A stretch of DNA of 64,000 nt from Trichoplax sp. H2 (GCA_003344405.1 NOWV01000022.1:248001-312000), one strand, 5' to 3'. Positions 15,501-29,000 are shown, numbered from the stretch's first letter. Notes: generated by a model not told the origin, from the sequence alone. A program made the numbers and translations.

Positions 15501-16337
15501 AGATACCAAATTAATCTAGCTTCTGATCTTCTAATTATACCGGATTTCTTTTGGGATCGAGATAATTTGGAACAATTATACATTAATCTTTGCACATATC
15601 TTGATATGAATGGTAGAACTAAGGTAGCAATTCTCGAAGTAATTCATTGCGTAGCAGAGTCCTAAAGTCGTCGAAATTTTGTATATAATATTTTAGATTG
15701 GCTTAGTTTAAAACTATTTTGAATTTTTATTATGTATTTCTGGATTAAGCATTTGAATGAGCCTGTAAATCCTTGTTTAAGTACATCTACACTATGTAAC
15801 ATATAAACCAAGCTCGTATAAAAAATCGCACAGGATTCCACTTATATACGTAATGAAAACGAGAGATGAAGATGTATATACAAATTCTAAACTTTAGTAG
15901 TGTTGTTTGTTTATTCTTGCTAGAGATCATAAAGGTTTTGGATTGTTATAGCTGTATGATTAATTAATCTAAAATATGGTTGTTTTGGGATATTGGTAGG
16001 TAATGAATGAAAAACTAAATCACTGTACTGAGTTGGCGGAATTACTAAGGACACATCTTAGCGAGAAACATTCTCTCAGATTAGAATGGGGCATTATCGG
16101 TTTAATTGCAATTGAGGTACCAAAAGATTGCAATAGATTATAGATTGTAATACTGGTTATAAGATACGATTATTTAAATTTAAGATTTATATTAACATAG
16201 TCTACTATGTAATAGCGTATTTTATATGTTGGCATCTCGTGAATGTACGAAGATATACTAAATCATGACTGTTATTCATATAGGTTTTCTTTGAGATACT
16301 ACACAATTTAGAACAAATTGTTACTTTTCTTTCCTAA
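12510..16337 (+). CDS. RMND1: RMND1, mitochondrial inner-membrane protein (DUF155 family)
   Basis: RMND1 is an inner-membrane protein needed for mitochondrial translation. Exons: 12510-12608, 13251-13481, 13844-13976, 14454-14535, 14645-14684, 14778-14878, 14948-15054, 15170-15234, 15299-15375, 15503-15623, 16000-16116 and 16284-16337. They encode about 408 aa (human 449). Exon 1 is a clear mitochondrial presequence, Arg-rich and free of acidic residues (MLPVRVYLAATPGWRTL). The DUF155 domain starts near residue 117 (VRYFTSYATAERYDLDGL). It continues through FLFRHGSSVYWNF, SVKLAIWEVALDKYV is approximated by exon 8, and SDLLIIPDFFWDRDNLEQLY... is close to exon 10, where the actual text reads ASDLLIIPDFFWDRDNLEQL. 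The C-terminus has RLEWGIIGLIAIEVFF as the single membrane anchor. The end of exon 2 is the weakest point: three in-phase GT sites (after 13429, about 13450 and 13481) are possible. All other junctions are supported by family alignment and phase. Confidence 0.94.
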
Positions 16338-17488
16338 GAAGCCTTTTAAATATTTGGGTATTTCCAGCTATTGCAACTAAACTTAACTAAAAAATAATGT
16401 CATTTACAATGGGTATTAATACTTTTAAATTGTAGATTTGAACCTTTTCATTTGTATATTTGATTACAACTTCTATAGTGCTTTAATCGAACAATTTTGA
16501 AAAATTTTATGACCAGCGTCTTAGCATTGTTAACACTATTTGTACATGCATCATGATCGATATCGAAATTGCTCGAGCGAAACTGATTCGTATTTTAGAG
16601 TTGCAGATTAGTTTTTAGGACTATTTATTAAAAATATAAGAATAAAAGCGATGAACGGGCAATCTGTAGTTACCTATAATTTATCAAATTTTTTTACTTT
16701 ACGCTTGAGTATGGTTAATGTGCATTACCATTTCCTGTATTGAATTCGCCTGAATTTGATCAATATTATTATCGTAAAGATTGTGTTAAGGAATTGAGTA
16801 TGAAATTATGGAAGAGATATTGCATTTGTCACTAATAGCAGCACTACTTATTATAACTTGAATTACGTACTAGAGTGCATAGAGAATCTGGTTGACTATT
16901 GTCAATGTATGGATCTCAACATTAAACTAGTTAAGGCATAACTCTTTTTTTGGTAGTTTATGGCAAGGATAGTGTTAAGGGAATTACTGCTAATTTTGAA
17001 TGTTGTACTGCGATAGCGCTAGGGTTGGATGACAAATGCTTGACTACTAGAAAATGATGATTACAGTGCTTCTAATAGTCTATGGTTCTGTGTCAGTCGT
17101 CACCTTTTGTTATGTAATCGTATCGCAATCTTAAAACTCCGTTTGGAAGCCATGCTCAGGTTTCGTTCAGCCTTCACATCATGTATTTACCCAAATTTAT
17201 AGCTCTCTTAATATCTATTTCGATGTTGTAATATCTTGATGTGTATATCAGGACAGATATTACGTATACATGCATGGGAAAACTTTTTATCTTGGTATGC
17301 CAGTAAAGAGAAACAAGGGATTACAAGCAAATCAAGAGGCAATATACTGTACAGTGCATTCTAAGTTAGAGATCATGGGATTCTACAGTATTGTAGCACT
17401 ATTCGTACATTCTGAATAGACTGTCTATGCAGACAACATAAAATAGGGTGTCAAAGCATCCTATGCTGTTTATCAGCTACATGCGATT

Positions 17489-17736
17489 GTAGTCCAGCCT
17501 CAAAATTGATTGATTCTATTTTCAATTATACAGTATATTAATATTTGTAGGCTAGATGCCGAGTACAGTAGGTTAGTACTAATATTTCAGGTCTCTGATT
17601 GCAATTTTGCAACTACTAAACTACAGTAGTCCAGCCTCAAAGTTGATTGACTCAATTTTAGATTCTATATTAATATTTGTAGGTTAGATACCGAGTACAG
17701 TAGGCTAGTACTAATATTTCAGGTCTCTGATTGCAA
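17489..17736. repeat. Tandem duplication, unit about 138 bp
   Basis: Copy A (17489-17604) and copy B (17626-17736) share GTAGTCCAGCCTCAAA at the start, GAGTACAGTAG in the middle and AATATTTCAGGTCTCTGATT near the end. Copy B has lost a short AT-rich part. They are separated by about 20 bp. Confidence 0.85.
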
Positions 17737-17944
17737 GTTTACGGCTTGATCCGTTTATCGCCGATTCTCAATCATCTTTCCATCTGCTCTCCTATATTTT
17801 CTCACTCCTTCTTCCCTTGAACTTATCGCTATAGATATACTGTACTCAAAAAAATACAGCAAACAGTTCTTTTCAGTAGTCCATGATTCACTCACAATAT
17901 ACCGAGAATCTGCAACTTGTAGTTTTCATATTCAAAAGTTTTTA

Positions 17945-18090
17945 CACGACCGTACAGTACCGTACAGTACATCTCGTTCAGCACAGTACACACTGTATTG
18001 TACTGAAAAGTACAGTACAGTACTGTACACCGTAAGGTACAGTACCGTATTTTTCTTACCTACAGTACTGTACAGTACTGTACAGTATGT
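17945..18090. repeat. TACAGTAC/GTACTGTAC array upstream of UBE3B
   Basis: This is a near-continuous series of GTACAGTAC, GTACTGTAC and GTACCGTAC variants on both strands. It includes a stretch of consecutive TACAGTACTG units at about 18060-18088. It lies 190-335 bp upstream of the UBE3B ATG. Confidence 0.85.
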
Positions 18091-18280
18091 CCCGAAAGTT
18101 CTGTGCGGTAACCTTGGTACCGTCCATCCTGAATGTTATTATTAGTTCAAACTACAACTCGAGTTGATTCTAATCCTTAATTCTAAATTATTTGCCTGCT
18201 GCCGGTCAAATTTGAACACCCAGTGGAACTAATTGATTGTATTAGTTTTATATCTTACTCCATCACATTTTACAAGGACT

Positions 18281-21200
18281 ATGTTTGGCTCACAATCACG
18301 TTCAACGAAAACCGATGTTGTCGATAAGGCTAGAGCCGCTAGAGCCGAAAGAGCTTTGGCCAAAAATCATTCAACTATTGTAACACAAATTCAGGTAAAT
18401 TAACCTATTATTGGATAGTAAGTTGATAAATAATTTCAAGCCATGTCTAGTCATGGTTTAACTACACCTGAAAAACTACCGGCATGATCGTGTAAATTAG
18501 TATTTTGACAATTTAGTCGTCTACTTCTATCATGTATTCATACAATATACGGTATACTGTAGATGATGTCATTGGATTAGTGGTAAACAAGTGAATTTCA
18601 AGCGTTACTGTCAATCTGGCCATATCGATCGCCATGACTGATATCATCACATAAAATTGCTGCTTATTAAACAATTCATTCATCGATGCACCTAAAAATA
18701 CTGATCTGATTGCATAAAGTAGCATTCAGATAATTCAATCGTCTGTTTTTATCATGTATTCATACGGTATACGCGTAGATGATATCATTTGATTAGTGGT
18801 AAACAAGTAAATTTCAATCTCAGGCTATACCAAACGCTATGACTGATATCATCACATAAAATTACTGCTTAGACAATTCCTTCATCTACACACTCATATC
18901 CTGTATTGTCACGGTATTTAATTATTTAAACTGAAAACAGTTCTTAGTCACCATTCTAGACAAATAGACCATTTCAAGCGAACGACATTTTAGAAAATTT
19001 TATTTACAGCATATGTGAGGCAGTACTTCACTGTTGGCGAAATTGATTCTACCAATAATTATCAAATACTAGTAAATTGCATTATTATTACACCTTCTGA
19101 TTTTAGTACCAACAGTAAATATCTTAACTATATCACAGGATGATCTCAATACTGCAGTATTTCATTACAGTAGTGGGGAGATTAATCCTACCTATAATTA
19201 TCTTACATTACATTATTTTTTTGTATGTTTTCGTTACAGATTGTAAACAATTTAGTTACATCACCGAATGATGTCAATACTCACAGTGTTTACCGCAAGG
19301 TTGTATTCTGATAAAAAAAACGTCACAACTAGATTGTAACTTTCGTTTTCTACCATATTAGAGTCTTTGTCGTCGATATATCTATGTGACGAATCTACGC
19401 AAAGAAGTCAGGTAAGGTCATATCACAAAATTCTTTCAAAAATGGCAATTCTAGCTAGTTGGTATTAAAGTTGATATTATTAATTTTGGTAATTTGATGC
19501 CAATCATTACTACATGATAGGCTAGAAAATAATCTGTGCTACTGTATGCTTATCTATACGTATGGAAAGTATTTGTATGGGCTATCCACACTGGCAGTAA
19601 CATACTGTAAGCATGCGTTCGTATAGAAAATACATTACCAGTTTACTTGATAGCTGTTGAGTTCTTGTATGTTACCTATCATAAATTGGTTTCAATCTAT
19701 CCTTGGCAATTCTTTAGTGGCACATTTATTTTACATGTGATTAGAGTTTCATCTAGATTATTCGCAAAATTGGGTATCTGTAGTAAAGAACTTAATTCAT
19801 TAATTAAAAATTTTATACGTTACGTATGTACCTATGCGCGTGATTTATACAAATTTAAGTGGAGATTATAGGTTTCGCCAGTAAATTAGTTTATGGCTCT
19901 CTTGCTGTTTGAAGGGTCACAGGAAACTGCATTTAACAGTTATATCGTATGAATGTTATCATACTGCATAGTCAGTATTCTTGTCAGTACTAAAGTACAG
20001 TACCACTATTAACTGCACTCATAATTTGCTAAAATCACCGGCTATACTTATAGAAATGCGTAATTTGTTATGTATAGATCCTCAATTGATGAATTTATTC
20101 AGAAAGAGACACAACCAACAGGTATAAATATAAATAGATTTAAATGAATTAATAGCAAAACATCATTGTCGCTATGCTAAATATACAGTATGCAGATAAA
20201 GTTATGGTAGTTTTAGTCATTTATTTGTATAAATCTGTATCAACTACAGTTTATAAAATGTATCGACATTTGCTTAATGTAGTTTACAGTGTTAGAACGC
20301 TAACAATATTTTGTGAAATTCATGAATTAGCTATAGAAATTTTTAATAAAATGCGATGGCTGCTGTTCATTTTTCAAGATGATGTCGATAGTAAGGTATG
20401 GCTTAGCGTTAATATTAAATTAGATCAACTCAAGATTAAAAACTAATGCACTATCAAATATCATAGTGTCATAATTATAATACAATGATAGTAAATATTA
20501 AAAAATATTTTATTCTAATGCGGTGTCATAATTTGTAAATACATGTAAGAAAATGGAATTGCGCAATATTATCATCGCCTTTGTCTCTTATGAAAGTTCC
20601 CTTAACTAGTTATTAAATTGATAGCATCTGACTTCTTACTGCTATAGAGATTGGAAATGTTGTGTCACCGAATTCTATCCAATATGACAGTAAGCGATTC
20701 TCCAAAATTATGGTACGTCACCTTAGCAATATCTAATCAGTACCTACCGTTGTGGCTTTATCAAGCTAAGAAGTTACTTCAAGTATGTAGTGAGCAACTA
20801 GCTAATATGAAGGTAAGTCGCAGATACTTTGATTCACTAGTCGTGGCTTGCGATATTTGCACAATGTACTCATAAGTATTAAATTATTTATAAATTTACT
20901 TACATTCACAAAACAGATAAATAAAAAGAATGAATTAGAGGCTATGCAGTTATACCTCACTGTGGTAAGGTTATCCATATTTAGGCTATTAGACTTCTAA
21001 ATTAGAATTTAAAAACTACAATCTCTTTGGTCACTAATCTTTGTATTTCCATGGTCTATTTAATCTTTTTCTAAGCTTGTCACATTCAGTAGTACTAAGA
21101 GCTGGAAGTTGATGAGCTCAAAGGGTTAGTTTATTGAAATATTCTGTAATGGATTTATCATTTATTAGATAACTATAAAATAAAACTAAATATGAAAATT

Positions 21201-24200
21201 TTTAGTCCAAAATTCTTTGGCTTACGTAGAAGTTTCGTCGAAATTACTAAAATTATAATATGATGCAAACTTGTTTTTAGCTTTAGCAAATAAGAATTTT
21301 CGTCCAATTCTCGATCAGATATGTAAGCAAGTCCTGCTTCACCTCGTTAACAATAATTTCTTTGCAAACATGAAGGTATAGGATATACATCATCAACAAT
21401 AATAATTACTATACTAATCTAACTTTATTGTACATTTCAATAAAATAATATTTATGTAACTTTAATCTCGACTTGGCGTAATGTGTTAGAACTTCTTGTG
21501 GAATTGTACAAGGAGTGGAGAATTAAAGCTATCGAAAGTCACTCTCTCGGGTGTTATAGTTCTAATACAAAGGTTACAATTACTTTTAATATTTTTCCTG
21601 GCTGATATAAGCGAAAAAGAACTTTTAAACCTGTAATTATTCATCACTATTAGTTTTAACTTTTTAATTTTCTATTTTAGAACTTTTAGTGCAAGCTCAA
21701 ATAACTTAAAATTACTTAAGCAGTTTATAGAATCAATTATGGCTTTTCCTGCATTATTATATCATGTTAAGAAGTTATCCCCCGAGGCAAGCTTAGTTTG
21801 AAATAACTAAAAGTTATCACAGTATGATAAAATGGATTTGTTTAAATTATCACTGTTGCCTAATCGACGATTTCCTCTTTGTGTAAAGTCCTTAGCTGAA
21901 TTCCGTCAAAGTCACGTTTTGGAAGTTGTGCTGGAAACCTATGCAGACGGAAGTAATCTATCTAATTTAACCACAAAACTTGGCGGATACTATACCTTTT
22001 CTTTATTAGGTAATATTTAACTTAATTAATAATAACGACACCGGCCATTTGCTGTTATTATGCAAATGGCCGGTATCAATGTTATTTTAGCAATTAGCTT
22101 AATTCATGCTAAACATAAATCATCCTATTTAAGTTGGTAACTACTAAAAATCGATTATGATAACCTCTTTTTATTTTGGCACTTTTATAGGCAACCTGAT
22201 ACAACTGTCTCATTATGCTGATAAAGTCAGTAATTTAGAAAATAACGTTCGCAGAAATAAAGTCGGCTCTAATTTTCTTTTGATTAGTATAACATTACTC
22301 CTGTGAACTCATTCTAACTTATATCTTTTACGAAATAGCCTTGGATTAATAAACTATCTATTTTCAAGGTAAGAATATAAAACAAATTAATGCCTACACC
22401 AGTCTGCCTACTCTATACTTTAGTCAAGATAGTAGTTATCAGTGATAGTTTATCGTCCGTGAGAATATTCTTAAATACTCAATTATAATCTTTAACACAT
22501 TAGAGCATCATTATGTACCTGCTGAATTATTGTCATGACCAAAACTCGGTTAAAAATTCAAATGCTACTGTTCATCATCCCCTTTTTGGTTGGTGTTCGG
22601 AGGCTTTAGCAACAGAGTAAGGTTACAAGTTACTGGTGGTAATGGATTCAGTTATTTCAGTACACTTCAATAGAAATAAATGTGTCTTTGTATTACTGAG
22701 ACCCTCAAATACCTTAGATTGTAAAATATCTGCTAGTATTTATAACTTCAATCTTCCATTGCTTAGTTTGCAGGATTCAGTCCCATTAATTGGCAAGCAA
22801 TTTCAGTACCTCTGGATGCCTAGTGCTGTTCAATTATTTTTTACAGACATTTTCGAAAAAAGTGATGAAACACCTAATGAAGCAGCTGCATCGGTAAAGA
22901 CCGGAGACAGCGTTAAGAAAAAGAAAGGTATAAAGAATAAGTTCACTAAACTTTTAACCATGTCCTCTAAGAGCCAACATTCTTCCTCGTGATACAACAA
23001 ATATCTATTATAACGTATACACAATACTTTGTATAGGACTTTTTGGAAGAGTTTTCAGTAAAAGCCAAATTAAGGGGTTCATGCTTTCATCCACAAAAGT
23101 GAAGACTAATAGTGACTTGATAAAGCGAATTTGTAGTACCTGTGCAATGTATAATACTGCTATAAGTACACTGCCAGAAATGCGCACGGACGTTCTAACT
23201 GGTAATTAGCGTTCATTACGATTGCTATCATAGGAATGTGCTATTGTGAAATTATTAAGGTTAGAAATTAAACCTAATTCGGTTTAAAATGCTGCAGGTA
23301 TTAGCTACTATTATGGATTGTTAGAGCCACTATGGAAGTTTATTCATACGTTATACATGGAAGAAGGACCCAAAATTTTTCATGAGAATAGCCCAAACTT
23401 AAGCGATACGATATCGCTAACGACTCTGTTCTGTAATTGCTGTTGTCATTTGATAACGTAGGTTGAAATCGGTTATGCATTTAACTTTAGTATAGAAATG
23501 ATGAAATCAGCTAAATGTAACATAGAAACTTTTGATTAATATTAGTATTGTTGATGATATTGAACTGTATCAAGAAAATAAACCATTTACCCTTGATGAA
23601 TTAATAAAAATGGTGACATTACTAAATCATATGGTTTTTTATGCTATATGGAAGCTTGATGGTACGTATAATTTTCCAAATGACGGCATAGTTAAAATTA
23701 TAACACTCTATCATAGTAATCTTACCAACTTATATAATAACGATATAATTTAACAACTTTTGTTAAAATTTTTTATTAAAGTCTTCAGCTCGTCCAAGAC
23801 TACAGGAGCTAAGTATCCGTATGAATACAGGCAAATGATTAATGCTGGTCATATGCTGTTAATGGTATTATATGATAGGGACTGTCGCCGATCTTTCACT
23901 CCTGAGAATCACTGGATCATCAAGTACAGTATACAATTCTATATTCGTTACATAAGCGTAGATATCTTGTCTTATTAAATAAATGCTAATATGAGTAAAC
24001 GTTTTGCAGGGAATTAAATTTTAATGAATTTATTTCCGCTCTCAACGAAGGCACTAATCGTTCTCATGTATTGTTACGCAAAATTGCTCACGTAATTCCA
24101 CGCGAAAAGGTTTTCTTACAAGGCTGAGAAATATAATTTTTCAGAATATTTAGTTGCAATTGTTTATAAAATTTCTTTTCATTACTATGACATTATTTTA

Positions 24201-26458
24201 TTCTACTAGCGAGTTGATTTATTTCGAAAACTTGTTGCGGACGACAAGAAATCACTTGGGATTTTCGCTGATACTTTAGCTATTAGACCAAATTACACAT
24301 ATATTAATATCAATCGTAGTAGACTTCTCGAGGTATGTTGCGCTAGATATCAATTGGACTCTTAGCTCATCCATTGAAATAGCGTTATTTCCTTCAATTA
24401 GGATGGATACGAACAATTGACACAGCTACCTCCAGAAGCAATTAAACGTACAATTAAAGTACAGTTTGTTAATGAACAGGTAATCTAATTATAAAACGAT
24501 ATTAAATACTTAGCCATGGATATCTGATGGTGAAATTGCTGTTAGGGTTTAACTGAAGCTGGAATTGACGAATCGGGGGTTTTTAAAGAATTTTTAGAAG
24601 AAACTATTAAAAAAGCGTTTGATCCAGCATTAAATTTGTTTAAGGTCACTTATCAGTTCACGAATGTTAACTAGAAATATTTCTAGAATTAGTAGTTTTT
24701 GATCATGTCGGCTTCTTATAATCATTTAGGTTACTTGTGGAGACGAACCACGACTATATCCATCTCCTACCTCTTATATTCATGGTAATCACCTACCGTT
24801 ATTTGAATTTGTTGGACGTATGTTAGGGAAAGCGGTGTATGAGGTATCTGTCATCCACTTTAAAACTTGTTGCTAATAGTATGGTCATATAACGATGTAC
24901 TCGTACATGTTAATTATTTTCAGATCCATATTTACCTATGCTGACTTAGTTGCTTCTGATTTGTATAACCTGATATTATAATATCAATTAGGGCCTAGTA
25001 GTAGAAGTTCCTTTGGCTTTGTTCTTCTTAAATAATGTATTAGGAGGGCAGCATAGCATTTTGTATAGCTGTATCGATGAGCTGCCCTCTCTCGATCCTG
25101 AATTATACAAGAATTTAAACTATGTTAAAGTAAGGGAGACTTTGAGCTAATAACGGTCGGTATAGTAGCAATCTGATTAACGTTGTACTTGACTAGAATT
25201 ATGAAGACGATGTTGAAGATTTAGCCTTGACATTTTCATTTGACGAAGACGTGTTAGGAAAGGTAATGGGAAATTAACTAATCATGTTGATCGACGCTTA
25301 CAATTATGACTGATCGCGAGTTTATAATATACATACTCTTTATTTGTCTATCGTTGATTGATTCATATAATAGATTATTACGCACGATCTAAAATACGGT
25401 GGAAGTACCATTCCTGTTACGAATGAGAATAAGTAATTTGAATGAAATAATATTGAAATTATTTACTTTTAGGCTTCGGCATTAATAAATAAAACAGATA
25501 TTGATGGTGCTACTTTTTTCGCTATTTCGGCATATTCCTGCAGATTAAGTTATATTCATTTGATGGCTCATTTTCGACTACGCAAGCAATTAAAGAAGCA
25601 AACGGCAGCTTTTATTAGGGGTTTTCATTCAGTTATTAAACCAGAATGGCTTCAGGTTTTTTCCGGTCCGGAACTGCAGCTGTTAATTGCTGGAGAAAAT
25701 ACAACCATTAGCATTTTAGATCTTAAGTATGCAATAATTAGAAAATTAGTTTCAGAGATTTAGATTGATTTTGACTATCTTCGAACTAAAATATACATTA
25801 TTAATAAGAAAATACACAAAATACCTTGGAGGATATCACAGTAAACATCGCGTTATTCAGTGGCTATGGGATATATTAAAAAATGATTTTGGAGAAGAGG
25901 ATCGATGTAAATTTCTCAAAGTAAGACAACTATTAAAGAATTTAATGCAATGATTTGCTAAAGTAAGAAATATTGATATATATGTATTTGTTATAATAAA
26001 TAAATTGTAATTACTTTTGCACAGTTTGTTACTAGTTGTTCCAAGCCACCCTTGCAAGGTTTTTCGAATCTACAACCACCTTTTACTATACGATACGTAG
26101 AGGCTGAAAATGAGGAAGTAAGGTTTACTCATAGATGTATATCTTGTAATAATAACATAAAAGTGTAAAGTTCTTAAAGCCCGATTCTGATAAACTATAA
26201 TTGTATTGTTGACTCTGATAACGATGAAATAACAGTGCTCATTATCTAATAAATTCGATTCAGGACCGAGAGTCTATTAGCCGAGTCTTATTTAGAGCGT
26301 TAAGCATTCCTAACAGAAAAAGTCAATCGACATCAAGATTACCGACGTCTTCAACATGTTTTAATCTATTAAAATTACCTAATTATCACTCTAAGCACGT
26401 ATTAAGAGAGAAATTACGTTATGCTATTCAATCAAATTCTGGCTTCGAGCTATCATAA
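18281..26458 (+). CDS. UBE3B: HECT-type E3 ubiquitin ligase UBE3B
   Basis: HECT ligases accept ubiquitin from an E2 onto a catalytic Cys and pass it to the substrate. UBE3B adds an N-terminal IQ motif that binds calmodulin. Thirty exons encode about 1097 aa (human 1068): 18281-18394, 19362-19411, 20078-20121, 20331-20395, 20648-20812, 20917-20964, 21076-21124, 21281-21375, 21490-21572, 21681-21786, 21823-22009, 22191-22261, 22504-22616, 22767-22927, 23037-23201, 23298-23457, 23546-23661, 23782-23923, 24010-24109, 24210-24332, 24402-24479, 24546-24644, 24730-24843, 24992-25129, 25197-25262, 25374-25432, 25544-25726, 25809-25920, 26025-26117 and 26264-26458. An IQ motif ([11 protein letters not shown]) spans exons 1-2. 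HECT covers about 720-1097, with [27 protein letters not shown] and active-site Cys near 1007 in [13 protein letters not shown]. The end reads SGFELS, as in human. Two uncertain points are the 3' end of exon 10 (GC or GT donor) and an optional 30-nt exon at 22339-22368. Confidence 0.95.
18516..18872. repeat. Duplicated block in UBE3B intron 1
   Basis: Two similar copies (about 18516-18670 and 18738-18872) share TATCATGTATTCATAC, ATTAGTGGTAAACAAGT and GACTGATATCATCACATAAA in the same order. They differ by substitutions and small gaps. Confidence 0.8.
19022..19285. repeat. Second diverged duplication in UBE3B intron 1
   Basis: Two related segments (about 19022-19150 and 19157-19280) share the order GTA-TTCA, GAGATTAATCCTACC-like, ATAATTATC and a late ATCACNGNATGATNTCAATACT element. 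They are more diverged than the pair upstream. Confidence 0.6.
22040..22074. repeat. Perfect 13-bp inverted repeat (hairpin) in a UBE3B intron
   Basis: ACCGGCCATTTGC is followed by a 9-nt loop and then its exact reverse complement GCAAATGGCCGGT. The stem is far GC-richer than the surrounding intron (22010-22190). No coding use is seen. Confidence 0.85.
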
Positions 26459-29000
26459 TTGTATGTAAAATAATTTAAAATATTGTACTAAGATTGGTAC
26501 AATAGACTGATGTATTTAACAAAGGATACCTGAAATATTGAATTTAAAAATTTTATCACTAATTTCACTAGCTGTATTTGCCGCAAAACGATCTTACTTC
26601 ACAGCTAGGTAGTTATTAAGTAAATAATTTTAAGAAAATTTAATATTTGATTTCATTTTTAATATGAGATTAAAATATGTTCGATCGTATCAGGATTAAT
26701 CATATTTATTATTATAGCACACTTTATGTATGTAAATACTTATTTGCGTGCTTTTCCTTGATTCGTAAATACTTTAAATCAATAAACCAATTTTATAAGT
26801 ATGCTGCAAATTGCAGTACTGTTCTGTTAAGTGTGTAATATGAATACATCCAGTTAATTATAATCACTATAAATGAAAAATTTTTGATAGCTGCAATTCC
26901 TGCATCCTGATGCAGTTAGGCAAATTGTTCATGAATGGAGTAAATAGAAGGCCTGGTAAAATAAAATTTACTAGTTATATGTATATGTTAGTAGCAACAG
27001 AACTATCAAGTTAGCATTCTATTTGTTCTCATCAGGAATCCTTTCGAGAAATTTAGTCCATAACTGACTATCACTAAATTGTTAATTGTTTTGCTTTACC
27101 AGCTGAATAACGATCATCTGTTGTAACTTAGTAACGCATGAAATTTTATGGTTTGTAACAGCTGCAGATATTGTATGAGTATTTGACGGCAGGACTTACC
27201 TTGAGATGATTCGTTAATAACATCTTAGAGAAAGATTTCATTGATTATAATTATATTATATAAATGGTCGATGATATAATAGCATTAATTACACGTTGTA
27301 AAATAAGTCATTTTATTTATCCATATAAATAAAACGCAGATAGAACGTAAAAGCTAGTTAACATTGTAATAAGTGTCAACTTAGTTTTACGCGTACATAT
27401 AGCACATAGGACTAATTCTCTTTTAAGAGAAATCAAAGCTATTCCTGCTATATCGTTACTTATCAATTTGCTATCCTTGTGCAAATACTGGCTTGATAAT
27501 GACAAGAAGTTGTTTTCGATTTTGCAATATTCTCCAAATGATAAATTATAGAACAGATCTAAAGAAATACATTGCAAGATTCGCTGTTATGTCTTTGTCA
27601 TTATGAAATACCTAAGCTGATTTAATAGTAATTAAAATCATTGGTAAAGATATTTTATTCATTAACCTAATTTGAAGTTTTCTTATCTCTTACTATACTA
27701 TCAATTATACATAGGCTTACAAATTTTTAATTAACCGATTAACCTGAATTACTTTATCATTGTATATGATTCTAGTTTTTGATTTACTGCAACCATATAA
27801 TTCAAAATGTCGCATGTAATAATTTAACGTAGAGATTATTCGTACTAAAGAATGTAGCAGCGATTACGTAATATTCTTAACTACAAATGCAGATAATAGG
27901 AGAGTTAAATAATGGTACAGTTGAAGCCATTTCTTTTATTTTGATTTTTAGCACTTAATTATAAATTACAACATACCCAGAAATTAGAATAAGAAGAGTG
28001 ACGAAGAATCGGTAATTACAAATAAAGTCATCAGATAATTAAATTTTAGATAGACTATAGAAATTTCTGTTGAATCGGGGAGTAGTTCACCGGTAGTAAT
28101 TAATTTCATACAATAATTTATTCCTTATTGCTCAAAAATTTACATTAAACTTTAGGATAGTCGACGAATGGTCACAAGTAGAGCGAATTAAATTAGAATT
28201 TAAGGGTTAAGATTTTAATATTATTCATATAACTTCATGCTATTGGAATTTTATAATATACCTTAAAATTATAATTATTATAAGAAGAACTTTGCTATAA
28301 TTTATCTCGTCGTCTACATTTTGCTCTTTCGCTATCTTCTATGAGAAAATCAGAAATGAGGAGGAAAGGGAAATAATAAATAGGACATAAATCTTTTCCT
28401 ATGCCTTAACTTACTACAGTACATCATCTTGTGCTCTTTAATTAGCCTAATACCGTAATATGATATCGATTGATAGAACTAGGAAGGTCATAATTATTTA
28501 ATTCTAGCGCAAAGTCAAGGCAAAAATTTATATTTTTAACTTCAAATCTGAGCAACACTGATTCAAGAAAGTAAAAAGAGAACAATTAAAAAATATAGAT
28601 GTTATTTATGACCACTGTAATTTGATTATAAAATCTCCATTGCTATTTAGTGAGGATCATAAAATGCTATATAGAAATAACATATGCTATTACATAATAT
28701 TTCTAGTAAATCAAAATTATGGTAACTATTTAATAAAGTTAATGTAATCATTGATAAACTCATAAATATTCAGTCTATATGATTGAATTTTGCGGGAGTG
28801 ATGTTAGTATCCATATAAAAGATGTTAATCAGCTTATGTTTTGCAGTTATAAAGTATAGTCGCACAACGGTATGTTAATTGTTATTACCGGTTTATTTCT
28901 TCAGCGAGCTTAGTTAGTTGCTATAATTTAAATTAGTCGGAAACAATTCTATAATATCTTCGGTTTTACGAGTTATTACAAGATCAAGCTATTTTTCAAG

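Larger units (their letters stand above)
16338..18280. other. Intergenic region RMND1-UBE3B
   Basis: This 1.94 kb has no supportable coding sequence. It holds a local duplication (17489-17736) and the TACAGTAC array at 17945-18090, which ends about 190 bp before the UBE3B start codon and so lies in the likely promoter. Confidence 0.7.

Noticed and set aside
19647-19871. Open frame that could pass as a UBE3B exon (acceptor at 19717, donor after 19823, phases fit)
   Set aside because: The next exons (20078-20121, 20331-20395, 20648-20812) match the family in order, and this block has no place between them.
22830-23024. Minus-strand frame over UBE3B exon 14
   Set aside because: Antisense to a supported exon and its intron, with no domain.
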